Shown: positions 9,816-20,097 of the stretch, piece after piece
How the letters are laid out: each line of letters starts with the position of its first letter
Numbering within the stretch: position 1 is the first letter of the stretch
DNA from: Micropterix aruncella
Lineage: Eukaryota > Arthropoda > Insecta > Lepidoptera > Micropterigidae
Assembly (NCBI GenBank): GCA_944548615.1
Contig: OX155973.1
Coordinates: 1,906,561-1,970,560 of the forward strand
Direction: 5' to 3'
DNA: 64,000 nt
Notes under the pieces: generated by a model
Seen by the model: only the letters and a program-made list of their open reading frames with translations
The model's database searches: none
What the model was told of the DNA's origin: nothing
Position numbers and translations under genes: made by a program

Positions 9816-10258
9816 TAGTGATAGATTATGAATTGAAATCTAGTACATTTATAGCATTTTTGTAGTATTTCCGTTATTAAAATGGCTATTTTCCATTATG
9901 GTTCTATTCTCGGCTAGCCTCGGGCGGCTCGACGTTATTATATGACGTTATGTATATGTATAATATGTATATGTATGTCGGTTTTTTTTTGTCGCTTGTA
10001 TATAGATAGTCGCTTGTAGATAGTATATTATGACGTATGTACGATCACTGGTCACCATATTGAACAGCTGACCTTAGCATATTACATTAATACGTTAGTT
10101 AACAGAGAAGCGATTAAATCATGCGATACATTACAGAGATGAAGTAACATATCCTAGTATTTCCCTTCCATATAATGCTGAAAAACTCGATCATTCTTAG
10201 TTTGTACTCGTACTTTATCGTTTCGGGTATTCTGCGACGGTTTTCATTTAAACAGTTA
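9816..10258. other. AT-rich spacer with shared Family-like phrase
   Basis: The phrase TCTCGGCTAGCCTCGGGCGG (about 9909) is shared with copies at about 19835 and 28900 (TCTCGGCTAGCCTCGAGCGG), so part of this stretch belongs to a dispersed repeat. The rest is AT-rich and unassigned. Confidence 0.4.
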
Positions 10259-11002
10259 TCTATACTAATATTATAAAGAGGTAAAGTTTGTGAGGTTGTA
10301 GGAAGTAATCTCTGGATCTACTGAACCGATTTTAAAAATTCTTTTACCAATAGAAAGCCACGTTATTTGTGAGTGTCATGGGCTATATATTAATCCGAAA
10401 AATGAAAAGACTTTTTCATGGTAGTCGGATTTGCAAAGTAAGTCGGAGAAAAACCGGTCGAACGAAAACGTTTCTAACTAACGCTGCCTTAACGATGAGA
10501 GATATATAATTAAGTTCTAGAGAAAAGTTGTAGAGCTTGATAATGCCTACAAAAACGCCAGCGACAGCATATGCCTACATTTTATATTTAAGTCACAAAA
10601 AGAAGTTTTTTATATTAAAAAAATAATTTAAATCGTTAGGTCATGTTTATTGGTCATATTATCAACAATTATAAATTCTTATCAAAATAAGTAAATTTAT
10701 CGTCTCAAGTGTTTAAAACAAAAGACTTTTCCATTTACTCCATATAATTTCCTTTTCACTGCATAAATGGTTAAAGAGATAAGACACTCCCAAATAAGAC
10801 ACTCAGAAGAAGACACTCACAAATAACGGTAATATAGTCAAATTGGCATGCAAATACATACATACATATGCAGTAAAAATATAACCCTTCTTTTGACAGT
10901 CAGGAAATAAATCATAGCACTCAGTACTAACCGAACCACACTCATAATTTCATCCCAAGTAAAAAGTTTTACCGCCTAACGAAGTGGGCACGATTCGGCT
11001 AG
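10259..11002 (+). mobile_element. Non-autonomous Helitron (744 bp)
   Basis: This is the same family as 3070-3787: it starts TCTATACTAATATTATAAAG, preceded by A, and ends CTAG at 10999-11002 followed by T. The 3' hairpin CCGCCTA...GTGGGCACG is weaker than in the first copy. The two are collinear throughout, with small indels (for example an extra GTAAATTTATCGTCTCAA at about 10691). Confidence 0.88.
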
Positions 11003-11520
11003 TTAAAAATACAATGCTTGGATGTGTTAGGTGCTGTAGGCCCTAGGGTATGTCAGGTAATTAGTCATATTTAATAGGATATAGCTCAGAAACGGCTCAT
11101 AATTGAGATCAGTCGTAGTAATAAATGTTCTACATACAGACATTGGTATATGATTTACAGCTATTGGAAGTAGGCCCTAAATGCACGTTCTCTTTTATAC
11201 ATTTTGAGAATCGCATATCAGTAATAAAAATGTCAACAAACTCTCGGCATTCCGAGAGAAGAAGAAGCGGCTTTATTGTATTTTGTAAGTACTCTGCGGC
11301 ACGGACGGACAATAGCGATGTGCCATTGCGGTGTTATTATCCGGTAAGTAGTGAGTAAACGTGAATTGTCGGGGCATGGCTTAGCGGACGGAATAGGCAA
11401 ATCCTCTTTGGCGTGTGTGGCTGGGCTGAGGTTCCCGGGCTGAGCCGATCTGACAACCTCATTAAACGTGCAATGTGCTTGTGACTCAATCCGCGATGGT
11501 AACTATATAAACAGGCGCTT
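11003..11520. other. Unassigned DNA
   Basis: No convincing element. A 77-codon frame at 11125-11358 has no recognised motif. The 11370-11510 part is GC-richer but unassigned. Confidence 0.3.
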
Positions 11521-11529
11521 AAGAGCTTC

Positions 11530-11602
11530 CTAGATGGTCAAAATTGCTTGTCAAGCATGTGATTTTTTCGTGCTCGATAAGTAATTTTGACCGTCTAGAA
11601 CT
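11530..11602. repeat. Hairpin with about 30-bp arms
   Basis: CTAGATGGTCAAAATTGCTT on the left faces AAGTAATTTTGACCGTCTAG on the right, with the arms continuing into TGTCAAGCATG / CGTGCTCGATA. It shares the CTAGACGRTCAA and GCTTGTCAAGC words with the larger fold-back element at 11761-12076, so it may be a shorter derivative of the same family. Confidence 0.75.
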
Positions 11603-11760
11603 ACGCTTGATTGGCAAACTACGTGCTGTGGAAAATGCTTGATAACGTATATTTTTGGCATTACTTGATCGTCTTGGAGAATGCTTATCAAGCAACTCAC
11701 ATCCAGTGGTCTCGAACTGTCTGTATTTCTACTGATACGGGGTCTGTCCTACCACAATAA

Positions 11761-12076
11761 GGGGCTCTCTAGACGATCAACAATGCTTGTCACGCATTGC
11801 GTGGTGGGCTTGGAAGGGATCGTAAACCGCAGTAAATATGCAAATATATTTTTTAAATATTTTCCAAAATTGCCTAATTTTGTGGTTTATACCAGGGAGT
11901 CACGTTAATTAGACGTAATTGATTGATGAATGACGTGACTCCCTGGTATAAAACTACAAATTAGGCATTATTGGTAAATATTAAAAAAAATATTTGCATA
12001 TTTCCTGCGGTTCACGATCCCTTCCCAGCCCGCGACGCGATGCTTGACAAGCATGCTTGATCGTCTAGGGAGCCCC
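11761..12076. mobile_element. Fold-back MITE, PIF/Harbinger-like
   Basis: Two arms of about 150 bp form an almost complete inverted repeat. The ends are GGGGCTCTCTAGACGATCAA and the matching TTGATCGTCTAGGGAGCCCC, and the centre lies near 11915 between CCAGGGAGTCACG and CGTGACTCCCTGG. TAA flanks both ends (11758-11760 and 12077-12079), giving a 3-bp target duplication of the TWA type used by PIF/Harbinger transposases. There is no coding capacity. Superfamily assignment rests only on the TSD and the G-rich terminus. Confidence 0.82.
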
Positions 12077-12261
12077 TAAAGAAATGTGACAATTTTTCCA
12101 AGATTTCCGAGAATACAAGGAATTTTAAGGTTTAATAAAAGATTTTTTTTTAGATTAAAAATACTCAGGTTTAAAATTTCAACTCTTCTGACACGAAAAA
12201 TAGTTTACATTTTACTGGCACCTGTTTTGTAATTTTGTGTGTTGATTAAACATTGCTTTTT

Positions 12262-12366
12262 GATGGGGGAAAATACCATTAAAGCCAAACAGTGGCATGA
12301 TAAGTGCTACGGAGACTCTAATAAAAAATATCGTCAGCTGATGAAAGTCGTCCAAAGCGACCAATA
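12262..12366 (+). pseudogene. Possible mariner transposase N-terminal fragment
   Basis: A 34-codon frame starting at an ATG reads MGENTIKAKQWHDKCYGDSN, then KKYRQLMKVVQSDQ and a stop. The E-N-T/A-x-K-A-K-Q-W-x-D-K-C-Y-G-D-S phrase resembles the first helix-turn-helix region of mariner transposases. The similarity is short and the remainder does not fit, so this is tentative. Confidence 0.4.
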
Positions 12367-12815
12367 AATTAATAGTTTAAAAAAAAACACTAAAAACACG
12401 CTTTTGGGCTATGATACGATATTCACATACACACGGCTATTATACGATATTCCATCATGGAATGCCAGTGCCTATCTTCCAGCTTCATCATCAGACCTTG
12501 AAACCTAATCGTGGTCAAAGTTCATTCCAAGACTTTTCTAATAAGTCCAAACACAGCTATGATACGATGTTCCATCATGAAGTTCCAGTTCATATCTTCC
12601 GACTCCAGCATCAGATCAGTTCGACAGTACCATATTATTGTACTGTCATCAGAACTACATACAGCTGCCAATTTTCATGACGCTACGATCCTTGGAAGAA
12701 TCGTAGCGTCATGAAAATAGCGTCATGAAAATCGTAGCGTCAGGTTAAATTAGTTACCTTAGATTCCATTACATAGTTAGTTACATACAGGTCGACCTAA
12801 TAAAAGCGTGTTAAA
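12364..12815 (+). repeat. Family F repeat with internal ~125-bp duplication
   Basis: The block is repeated in reverse at 48305-48690. It starts AACACTAAAAACACGCTTTT and ends near AGGTCGACCTAATAAAAGCG. Inside are two related segments, each opening GCTATGATACGAT and carrying TTCCATCATGGAATGCCAGT or a close variant followed by TATCTTCC. This copy also has an extra set of CGTAGCGTCATGAAAAT repeats at about 12690-12745 that the other copy lacks. No coding role is visible. Confidence 0.8.
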
Positions 12816-12944
12816 ACAAAAGTCATCTGGCAAGGTTATGGCTTCCGTATTTTGGGACGCGCATGGTATTTTATTCATCAATGATTTTGAGAAATTTTAC
12901 TTTTCTAAAAAAATGTTTTGCTTAGACCGGAGACTTAGACCGGA

Positions 12945-13370
12945 GATGTTTTGCTTAGACCGCAGTGCAAGCGGCCCGTCTCTGGAATTCCGTGCCTTTA
13001 CCGATAAGACAACTTGAAAACCTGAGCGGGTTTAAAAATTCTTTAAAGAGACATTTACTCAACTTATGAATTCCCCCCTCCCCTCCCGTCTCCTTTGCTT
13101 GTCCTTATATTTCACTCCTCCCTTCAATACGAGTTGGCATACGTTACTAATCACTGAATTATATTTTATACTATGATGACTTTTTTGTAAGTGTATTTAT
13201 TTATTACTTGTAAATTTATTTGCCCACATAAACCTTCAGTCACAATAACCCTGGCGGTATGGTCGGTAGATATTGCCACTTGGCAATAGGCCCACCACAT
13301 TGTATTCTTTTGTGTGTGCAATAAAGCTTTTCAAACAAACAAACAAACTTAAGTAATGTCTTATAAATAA
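12945..13370 (+). pseudogene. LINE ORF2 C-terminus plus 3' UTR
   Basis: The frame across 12965-13069 reads ARLWNSVPLPIRQLENLSGF, then KNSLKRHLLNL and a stop, the typical W-N-S-L/V-P...I-R...F-K-x-x-L-K-x-H-L LINE ending. The 3' UTR includes TTGCCACTTGGCAATA (a short palindrome) and TGCAATAAAGCTTTT with an AATAAA signal, and ends in a CAAA-repeat tail near 13335-13350. The RT domain is missing. Confidence 0.72.
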
Positions 13371-13489
13371 ATAAAAGCAGGGTTAGAAGATATTCAAAGG
13401 CGTCTTTTAAAAGATCATAATTCTCATAGACGCTTGGGACTTCCAAAATCCGAGAGCAGACTGGACCTCTTCGGTATAGATTTTCTAGA

Positions 13490-13695
13490 AGATCGACGAG
13501 CCTATCTTACTGCGGACACAGGAAACCGAGAGAATAGTAGATGCAATCTTGAGCGACAGGGAATTTCGGAAATAGGGTGCGACGGAAGTGAGCAGAGTTC
13601 GTCTCGACGAACGCCTTTGGTTAGCGTTACACGCTTGCCATGGTTGGCGAATTTCTCGAACGTTTGAACATCTGCGTCAGCGGACTAGTAGACAT
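13490..13695 (+). repeat. Family A, first half
   Basis: Carries GAGCGACAGGGAATTTCGG, GTCTCGACGAACGCCTTTGG, GTTAGCGTTACACGC and CGTTTGAACATCTGCGTCAG, then GTAGACATG, in the family A order. It stops where a LINE tail (CAT repeat) begins, so the LINE may have inserted into or recombined at this repeat. Confidence 0.7.
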
Positions 13696-14692
13696 GTCAT
13701 CATCATCATCATCATCATTTATTCATTCCATAAAAGCATTTCACAATACTGAGGAACATGTCAAATTTTACAATCATAATTTACCGGATGATAAAACCGC
13801 TTTGATTCATTAAAAGAAAAAAAAATAGTTGTAATCAGAGGTGATTACTTAAAAATAGTCAAATTTACAAAATAATCAATAATCAAACAAATAATAATCA
13901 ATACCATAAAAAGAAAAATTCTGAAACATGCGTAAGTAAAAACAAAGTCAATAAAATCTAAAACTTAGTGCGAATGTAAAGTCATAATATGGTTATTTAT
14001 AATCAAGCAATTGTGGACGCAATACCATTAAAGGCGTCCAGTTTGTAAAGGGCATGTTTGACTAACTGATTTTTCAAGCATATTTTATATGCTGCCATCT
14101 CAAGTCTTTTCGTTGATGATGGCAAAGCATTGAACAATTTAAAACTAATATATAAAAATGTTTTTTGATATTTAGTCAAGCGTACTTTAGGCAATAATAC
14201 ATTGTTTTTATGTCGCGTATTATGGCTATGCCGAGTGGAGTAAGCTCGCAATTTAAAACATTCTCTTTGGCGTATAAAAGGCACTGATATATGTACATGG
14301 ATGACATGGTAAGGATACCAGCTTTAATAAAAAAAGGGGCGCAATGTGTTTCTCTGCTTACACCAAAAATTGTCCTAACGGCTTGCTTTTGTAGCACAAA
14401 AACGCGATGGGTATCGGTTGCATTACCCCATAGTAGTATCGCATAAGACATCTTTGAATGGCAGCAGGAGTGATACACACTGATCGCTGCACGTTCGCCA
14501 GCCAGAAATTTCACCTTTCTTATAGCATAGACTGCCGATGACAAAGTTGCACACAAATTATCGATATGTTGATTCCACTTTAATTTTTCATCTAAAGTGA
14601 TCCCTAAGAATTTAGTATTTCTGACAATATTTATATTTTCTGATTCCATTTTAATCGTAATATTTTTGTCACTCTTTTTAGTAGTTGAAAAT
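13696..14692 (-). pseudogene. 5'-truncated LINE, CR1/Jockey-like, frameshifted
   Basis: On the minus strand the frame enters at about 14692. It reads KFLGITLDEKLKWNQHIDNL, then MSYAILLWGNATDTHRVFVL, and breaks near 14280. The following frame continues TRHSHNTRHKNNVLLPKVRL and ISFKLFNALPSSTKRLEM, ending at 14003. This is the region downstream of the RT catalytic core (thumb and C-terminus). The 3' UTR runs to a tail of ATG units (CAT repeat on plus, 13696-13718). A one-base indel near 14280 separates the two frames. Confidence 0.82.
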
Positions 14693-14865
14693 TGGCGGCC
14701 ATATGCGAGCCCATGTGGCGGCCATATATGCGAGCCCTTGGACTCGTCACGTAGCTCACGTCGATTTCCATTTTGTTCTAAGAGACGCTACTGGTATACT
14801 GTCTTGTGCAGCGGACGTATACGTATACTGTGCTGCGGACATCTCATGCGATTCAGTTAGGTTAG
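14693..14865 (+). repeat. Family A, second half (locally duplicated start)
   Basis: GGCGGCCATATGCGAGCCC occurs twice in a row (about 14694 and 14716), followed by TTGGACTCGTCACGTAGCTC and TTCTAAGAGACGCTACTGG. This matches the second half of the long copy at 7831-8175. Confidence 0.65.
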
Positions 14866-15254
14866 GATTTTTAAGTTGTATTTGTAACCATGACTTTAGA
14901 GACAATAAAGAATTTGATCGATTTGATTAAGAAGACTCTTTACAACGTCGCGTACGGCACAGGACTCGGCGGCTAGGCTGCGATCGTTGGTCGATGAGCA
15001 CTAAGCAAACTGAAATAAAAAGAGTGTGTAATCGTGGAGCGGCGATCGGGCCGATTGGCACCGCTCCGAGGGGATCGAATAGAGATTTACACTGGAATTT
15101 GATGCGCGGGCGCACGCCATCTTCCCATACCCGTTCTCTCGCGCGCCTGAGCCGATGTCCGCGAAGCTGGCGACATACATGCGCCTAAAACCTTAAAGTT
15201 TAGGGGGACAAAACAAGCTGAGGAATAGTGGCTTTATGATTAGTAATAGCACAG
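14866..15254. other. Unassigned GC-rich DNA
   Basis: A GC-rich stretch (about 14940-15190) with no repeat partner noticed elsewhere in the window. Short frames on both strands carry no recognised motif. It could be single-copy sequence. Confidence 0.3.
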
Positions 15255-15420
15255 TATACCTAGAGAGCAGAAGACGCACTCTTAAGCGACACGGAATTGC
15301 GGGGTTATGGTGCGAGGGACGTCAGCAGAGAGAGTACGTCTCGACAAAAATGCGAAGGTTGTCGAATTTCTCAAACGTTTGAACATCTGCGTTGGCGGAG
15401 TAGTAGACATCTGGCGGCCA
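15255..15420 (+). repeat. Family A, first half
   Basis: Shows GACGCACTCTTAAGCGACAC, GGTGCGAGGGACGTCAGCAG, CGTTTGAACATCTGCGTTGG and GTAGACATCTGGCGGCCAT in order. It is followed directly by the (ACAAT)n tail of a minus-strand LINE end. Confidence 0.7.
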
Positions 15421-15832
15421 TACAATACAATACAATACAATCAACTAGTAGTAGATAGGCATTCCTACCCTTAGAAGCGTCACAAAATTAAATTATTAAA
15501 ATTTAATTATTAAAAACATAACTATCACGATAGTTGTCATGGCTGTAATATTATATTCAATATTACGTACTTACAAATAATCAAAATATACTAATATCAT
15601 TAAATAGTAAGAGAGAATAATATATTAAAATAGAAATGCAAATTCTATATATAATAATCAACGTAAAATAATGTTATTGTCAATCCAGCAATATGCCTTC
15701 GTATTTTTTAAACATAAATAGATGTATACTAAATACATGAGAATTAGAATGTCAGCTATCATATTTCCGTTATGTTTAAAATTTTGCTAATGAATTTTCA
15801 AACTCCCTTATACCATAAATTGGGTATAAGGG
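15421..15832 (-). mobile_element. LINE 3' end with (ACAAT)n tail
   Basis: Collinear with the minus-strand LINE end at 59795-60200. Shared phrases are AGATAGGCATTCCTAC, AGTTGTCATGGCTGTAATAT, GTCAGCTATCATA and CAAACTCCCTTATACCATAA. The coding part is almost absent here (only the region around IYGIREFENS remains). The tail of ACAAT units is next to family A. Confidence 0.68.
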
Positions 15833-15935
15833 AGCTCCATATGTGAGCTCGTAGCGTGACGTAGCTAGCTTCGTTTTTAATTTTGTTTTAAGAGACGCTA
15901 CTGTCTTGTATATGTAATAGTAGTGTGACGAACCA
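15833..15935 (+). repeat. Family A, second-half fragment
   Basis: GTGACGTAGCTAGCTTCG and GTTTTAAGAGACGCTACTGT match the second half of family A. The start overlaps a small GGTATAAGGGAG repeat at the LINE boundary. Confidence 0.5.
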
Positions 15936-16029
15936 CAGTACGCAGCACGGCAAATTAAAAAAAAACAGACTAGCGCAGTCGTAAACAAGCACTCACCCGA
16001 TGCACGGCTATCGGCACCAAACAACGTCA

Positions 16030-16195
16030 CAATCCCCCTATTTCGAGGCGTTCTTTCAAACAGGAAAGAGCGTAGAGACTTAGGGACAACGCAGTCCACT
16101 GTCTAGCTACGTCAACTCACCCGTCAGAAGTCAACACCTAACGCAAGGCACTGGGAAATACCCAACGGGCCGTCTAACAAACTTCTTTGTCCCCC
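16030..16195 (-). repeat. Family B, short reverse fragment
   Basis: GAGCGTAGAGACTTAGGGAC, CAGTCCACTGTCTAGCTACG and AAGGCACTGGGAAATACCC correspond to reversed family B landmarks seen also at 5900-6160 and 39050-39480. Confidence 0.55.
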
Positions 16196-16518
16196 CGTCT
16201 AATTACGCGTTCGAAATCGCTTGCGCGGCCTCTACATAGTCCGCATATTTTTGTTGAGACGGACAGAGACAGCACGAGAACAGCGGCAGATAGCGCGAGA
16301 CCCAGTTTGTGCAGACGAGAACGAGACGGAAGACAGAAGAGGAGCGTCGCGACGCTGCATATATAAATACCCGATTAAGTTGTTCAAAATCAATTAATTA
16401 TAAACCACAACTCTGAATTACAACATTATACTAAACAATCGTTATCGCGTGGTTAATTATTATATACCGTAAAAAATTACAAAATATTAAATTCACAAAT
16501 CGAAAGAAAAATTCAAAA
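16196..16518. other. Unassigned DNA with a TATA-like site
   Basis: Mixed sequence containing GCATATATAAATACCCG (about 16358), which could act as a TATA box. There is no coding evidence downstream. It may be part of the candidate LTR region that follows. Confidence 0.25.
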
Positions 16519-16905
16519 TGTGGCTAAAGTATAGAAGTTTTGGTAAAAATAATTAAAGACGTCGACTCGATTTGGGTAACGACGTGGCGGGCCGGAGAGA
16601 CTGGGAGTATTTAAGGAATTCTCTTCCTCGTTTCATTCCTGTCTGTTACGTTATCCTAGCTCAGAAAGTAGGGCCGAGAACGCCCGAATGTGTAATAATG
16701 TGCGTGCGATTGAGTTTCATTCTTTTTTTCTTAGATATTCTAGTCGATTTTGTCTGAGACCACGTGGTCAAAGTACCAGCCGGAAGTTTCCTGCGTTTTT
16801 CTCCAAGCGAACCTTCAAGCCTGTTTGAAGATTCGTGTGAAGTATCCCTTGTTTTAAAGATTCTGTGATTTGCTGAGGAGAACGACCTCCGGCGAAAGTA
16901 CACCC
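16519..16905 (+). mobile_element. Possible solo LTR followed by a primer-binding-like site
   Basis: Tentative. A segment starting TGTGGCTAAAG and ending AGTACA lies 3 nt before TGGTATCAGCGC (16909), which resembles a tRNA-complementary primer-binding site beginning TGG. Inside are a TATTTAAGG promoter-like box (16605) and a T-run. The GC-rich sequence after it (16910-17200) would be a leader. No second LTR, gag or pol is visible, and no terminal target duplication was verified. Confidence 0.22.
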
Positions 16906-18384
16906 TGGTATCAGCGCACGATACAAACAAGCCCCTCCCTGTGGAACTACGACGCTCGTGATCCCCAGATCGTAACTTTAAGGTTTTTTTTAAAGTCACG
17001 TGTGCCGCTAGCTTCACATAGTCCCGAGCGGAGCGTCCGGCGGACGATTCGTCCCCGTCCAGCGCGTGCTTTCATGCTTCGCCCAATTTTGACCAACATT
17101 CGACCCGGTCCCATCCGTCTTTCAACCAGACGTGACTCTATTGAGGCGGACCGGACGACGCTCCGTTGATCGGTTTATCCATGAGTTAATTTCTTTCAGT
17201 GCCGTCGGCAACCAGTTGGTTATGGCCAGCGAAATATTCGAAAACTTCCACCTCAGAACCCCCCCCCCCCCCCCCTGTCATGGTGAAGAAACCGCGCTAG
17301 CCGAAAAATCTATTGTCCGACAATTAAAAAAAAGTGTAGTGGTTTTCCGTTGCCGCTTTCCTATCGCAAGCCATAAGCCATTATGCAGATTAATAGGCAC
17401 TGCTTACGGAGGGTACCGATCGACGGGGGGCATGTCTTCGCTATTTCTTTGCCGCCGCTACCGCGTCCTTTAAAATTGAAACTTTGGATAGGTCTACCAT
17501 TCCATATTCATAATGACTGTTTTCGTTATTTCTCCAATCCGTTACGATTTAAATGTTTAACAACGATGTTTTTATTGTTTTAGTCTATTTTCAACGATCA
17601 TGAAAATGGGCAAATAAACATGGACAAATTCTAACGACAGGACCTACACGTGTCCTTCATTAATTTATCACTTTCCAAGACAGAAACTATCCCAACTGAG
17701 GGGATATTTTGTGCGGTGTTTATCTGTGAGGTATATAGAAATTTGCTGCAATATTGTGTGATTATATTAGTGTATATGGATAAGTATTATAAGCATAAAT
17801 ATTTCACACAAACTTTAGTTATCAAATGAAGTACAATATATATGAGACATATACATATAGTAAAAATATAGTAAAAATAAATATAAATAAATATATGTAT
17901 AAATATAAATAAATATAAATATATGTAGTAAAAATATAGTAAAAAATTAAAAAAATAATAATGATAAATAAATAAAATATCTACGTACCAATTTTATTTA
18001 ACAATACTGGCTACTAATAACTCAAAGTCCTCCCTCGTCGAGTTTTGAACCAGCATTCAGTCTTATTCAGTCTAACAAATCAGTCTTTCATAAAGGCTGT
18101 TTTACACTGAGACTTCAAACTCAAAACAAGTCAGCGCTGATCCAGTACTGTCACTGTGTAAATTGATTTTAAGTCAGTACAGGGCTGTCGCATTAATGCT
18201 GTCTTCACCCCCCCCCCCCCCCCCGACCCACACACACGCGCCGCCAGCGGTACTGACCACGTGTAAACGCCGAAGTCAGTAGTTGGTCAGTCGTTGGCAC
18301 TGCTTTGTAGGTTGACGTCGGGCCGTATAGAAAATGTTAAAATGACGCATTTTTTCCGACTGACTTCAATAACGCGTACACCCT
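16906..18384. other. Unassigned DNA with poly-C runs and AT microsatellites
   Basis: No gene is identified. Poly-C runs of about 15-16 nt lie at 17261-17276 and 18208-18223. An AT-rich low-complexity patch of TATAAATAAATA and AGTAAAAATA units spans 17850-17960. Frames at 16870-17169 and 17132-17473 cross poly-C and show no motif. Confidence 0.4.
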
Positions 18385-18470
18385 AAGCCCTCTTGACCAC
18401 ACACGTTTTTATGCCGTTAAAATCTACGGTTAATTCGCCTTGTCTAGAGCAAGGTCGTCAGTGTTGTATG
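18385..18470 (+). repeat. Family D unit (plus)
   Basis: The block from AAGCCCTCTTGACCACACAC through AATCTACGGTTAATTCGCCT to CGTCAGTGTTGTATG is present here once. It occurs as two tandem reverse copies at 19019-19192, on the other side of a family G repeat. Confidence 0.65.
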
Positions 18471-18544
18471 GATCACTATAGAAACTTGTCGACCGACACG
18501 GCGGAAAAACCGACAGCGAAGTTGTCGTATCCGTGGACATGCTT

Positions 18545-18992
18545 CAATAGTGATACATTACATTACATTACATTTTAGTCGTGTCCAATTGACGTCCGCT
18601 CTTGGACGTGTCAAAATAATTGGGTTAGGTAGTAAGTCTCGTTACTACTCTTTACAGGACATATATAGGTAGTCAAGAATTAACTACTAGATTGCCAAAC
18701 TATAAATATAAATAATCAAAATAGAAGCCTAATATTTGAAGTAGTTGGTAATTCGAAAAGATGCGTAGTAAAATTATTCATCGTAATATTCAAATTGTCA
18801 GTAAAATGTTAAATAATCAAATTAAATCTACGTTATGCATTTTAAACTAAAAGTACAGATATAAGACTGTATAAAATAATCAGACAATAAGGCTCTACTT
18901 TTTAAGTCTTTTAAATGTCACAATATTTGAAAAATCATGGCCCTCAAATTCGGCCAGATTATAGAAAGGGTGGCCTATCAGCATCTCCTTGA
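18545..18992 (+). repeat. Family G repeat, uninterrupted copy
   Basis: Collinear with 44738-45515. Shared phrases include CGCTCTTGGACGTGTCAAAA, TTGGGTTAGGTAGTAAGTCT, GAAGCCTAATATTTGAAGTA and ATCATGGCCCTCAAATTCGG. This copy provides the empty site (CTAGATTGCCAAAC, about 18688) for an insertion present in the other copy. A conserved palindromic or coding core was not found. Confidence 0.75.
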
Positions 18993-19018
18993 TGTTTTAT
19001 TTTTATTTTATGATATAT

Positions 19019-19192
19019 ACAACATTAACGACAGTGCCTAAACAAGGCGAATTAACCGTAGATTTCCACGGCAAAAAAACGTGTGTAGACAAGAGGGCTA
19101 CATGAGGGCATACAACACTGACGACCGTACCTAGACACGGCGATTTAACCGTAGATTTTCAAAGCTAAAAAACGTGTGTGAACAAGAGGGGC
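19019..19192 (-). repeat. Family D, two tandem reverse units (~92-bp period)
   Basis: ACAAGGCGAATTAACCGTAG...ACGTGTGTAGACAAGAGGGC is followed about 92 bp later by ACACGGCGATTTAACCGTAG...ACGTGTGTGAACAAGAGGGG. Both are reverse to the unit at 18385-18470. Confidence 0.65.
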
Positions 19193-19588
19193 TAATGGGC
19201 GTCATTTCAATATAATTTGTAGCCTGGCCTAGTTGTGTATATTTATATGTAACTCTCTTGGGGTCTCGACTAAAAACAGAACTTTACACGGCGAAAGAAA
19301 CCACTCACTCTCTTTATTAGCTGTATGCATAGGATTGCTAGTGGCCGTAAAAATGTGCGCTCGTCTAACCGAAAGGGGCAGGGCATAAGGTTGAGATCGG
19401 GCGATCTTCCTTCCCGACGAAAACCGGTAGCCGCCGAGCAACCTCGACCAGCACGACGCAACGCGGAGTCCGTACGCCGACGACGCGGCCACTCCACGCC
19501 TTCAGATATAATATTTGCGAATTGCGGCTACCGGATATTAGCCACCGACACAGCCACACTGCTCGCCTCGTACGCTCATTTAATGGTA
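19193..19588. other. GC-rich unassigned DNA before the duplicated block
   Basis: Contains frames on both strands (for example 19325-19729 plus) rich in Arg, with no recognised motif. CpG-rich around 19380-19500. No repeat partner was noticed to the left of the duplicated block. Confidence 0.3.
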
Positions 19589-20097
19589 GTAAATAAGAAC
19601 TACAATAGTATCCCATCAACAGAGCGAGCAACCGCCGCGGACACCGACGGTGATAGTTCGCTTTACTACGAGATGCAAAAAAATAGTTGTGTAACCCCAA
19701 GTCTTTCCTGGCAAATAGCCAAGGACTAATTTCACCTGAATAATAATTTCATAAATAAAATCGATTAACGCCCTCTCTTGACCGACGGACGAATCAGCTG
19801 GGTCATATGTCGACGCTCAGGCGGCACGGTTCGTTTCTCGGCTAGCCTCGAGCGGCTCGGCGTTAATATTACAATAAAATGTATAGCGGAATTGAAATCT
19901 TATTAGTTCAGCTTGTATATGAGATATTCCAACCAAAATTTCTGATTTTGGCCCAACAAGGCATCTGGGTGCCTATTTTCAAGTCTATAAGTCCAATATT
20001 TCGAGCATGATATATGACTAGTACGCTCCCTGCTGGACCGATTTCCACCACAGAGGGGAGGGGGGGGGGCGATATTCATTAACTGCCCTACACGTAC

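Noticed and set aside
16870..17473. Overlapping 99-118 codon frames as a possible host gene
   Set aside because: No motif, frames cross a poly-C run, and they overlap on both strands with similar length.
19325..19729. 134-codon Arg-rich frame
   Set aside because: No recognised domain, overlapping frames on the other strand, and the second half is part of the duplicated block without a conserved start.
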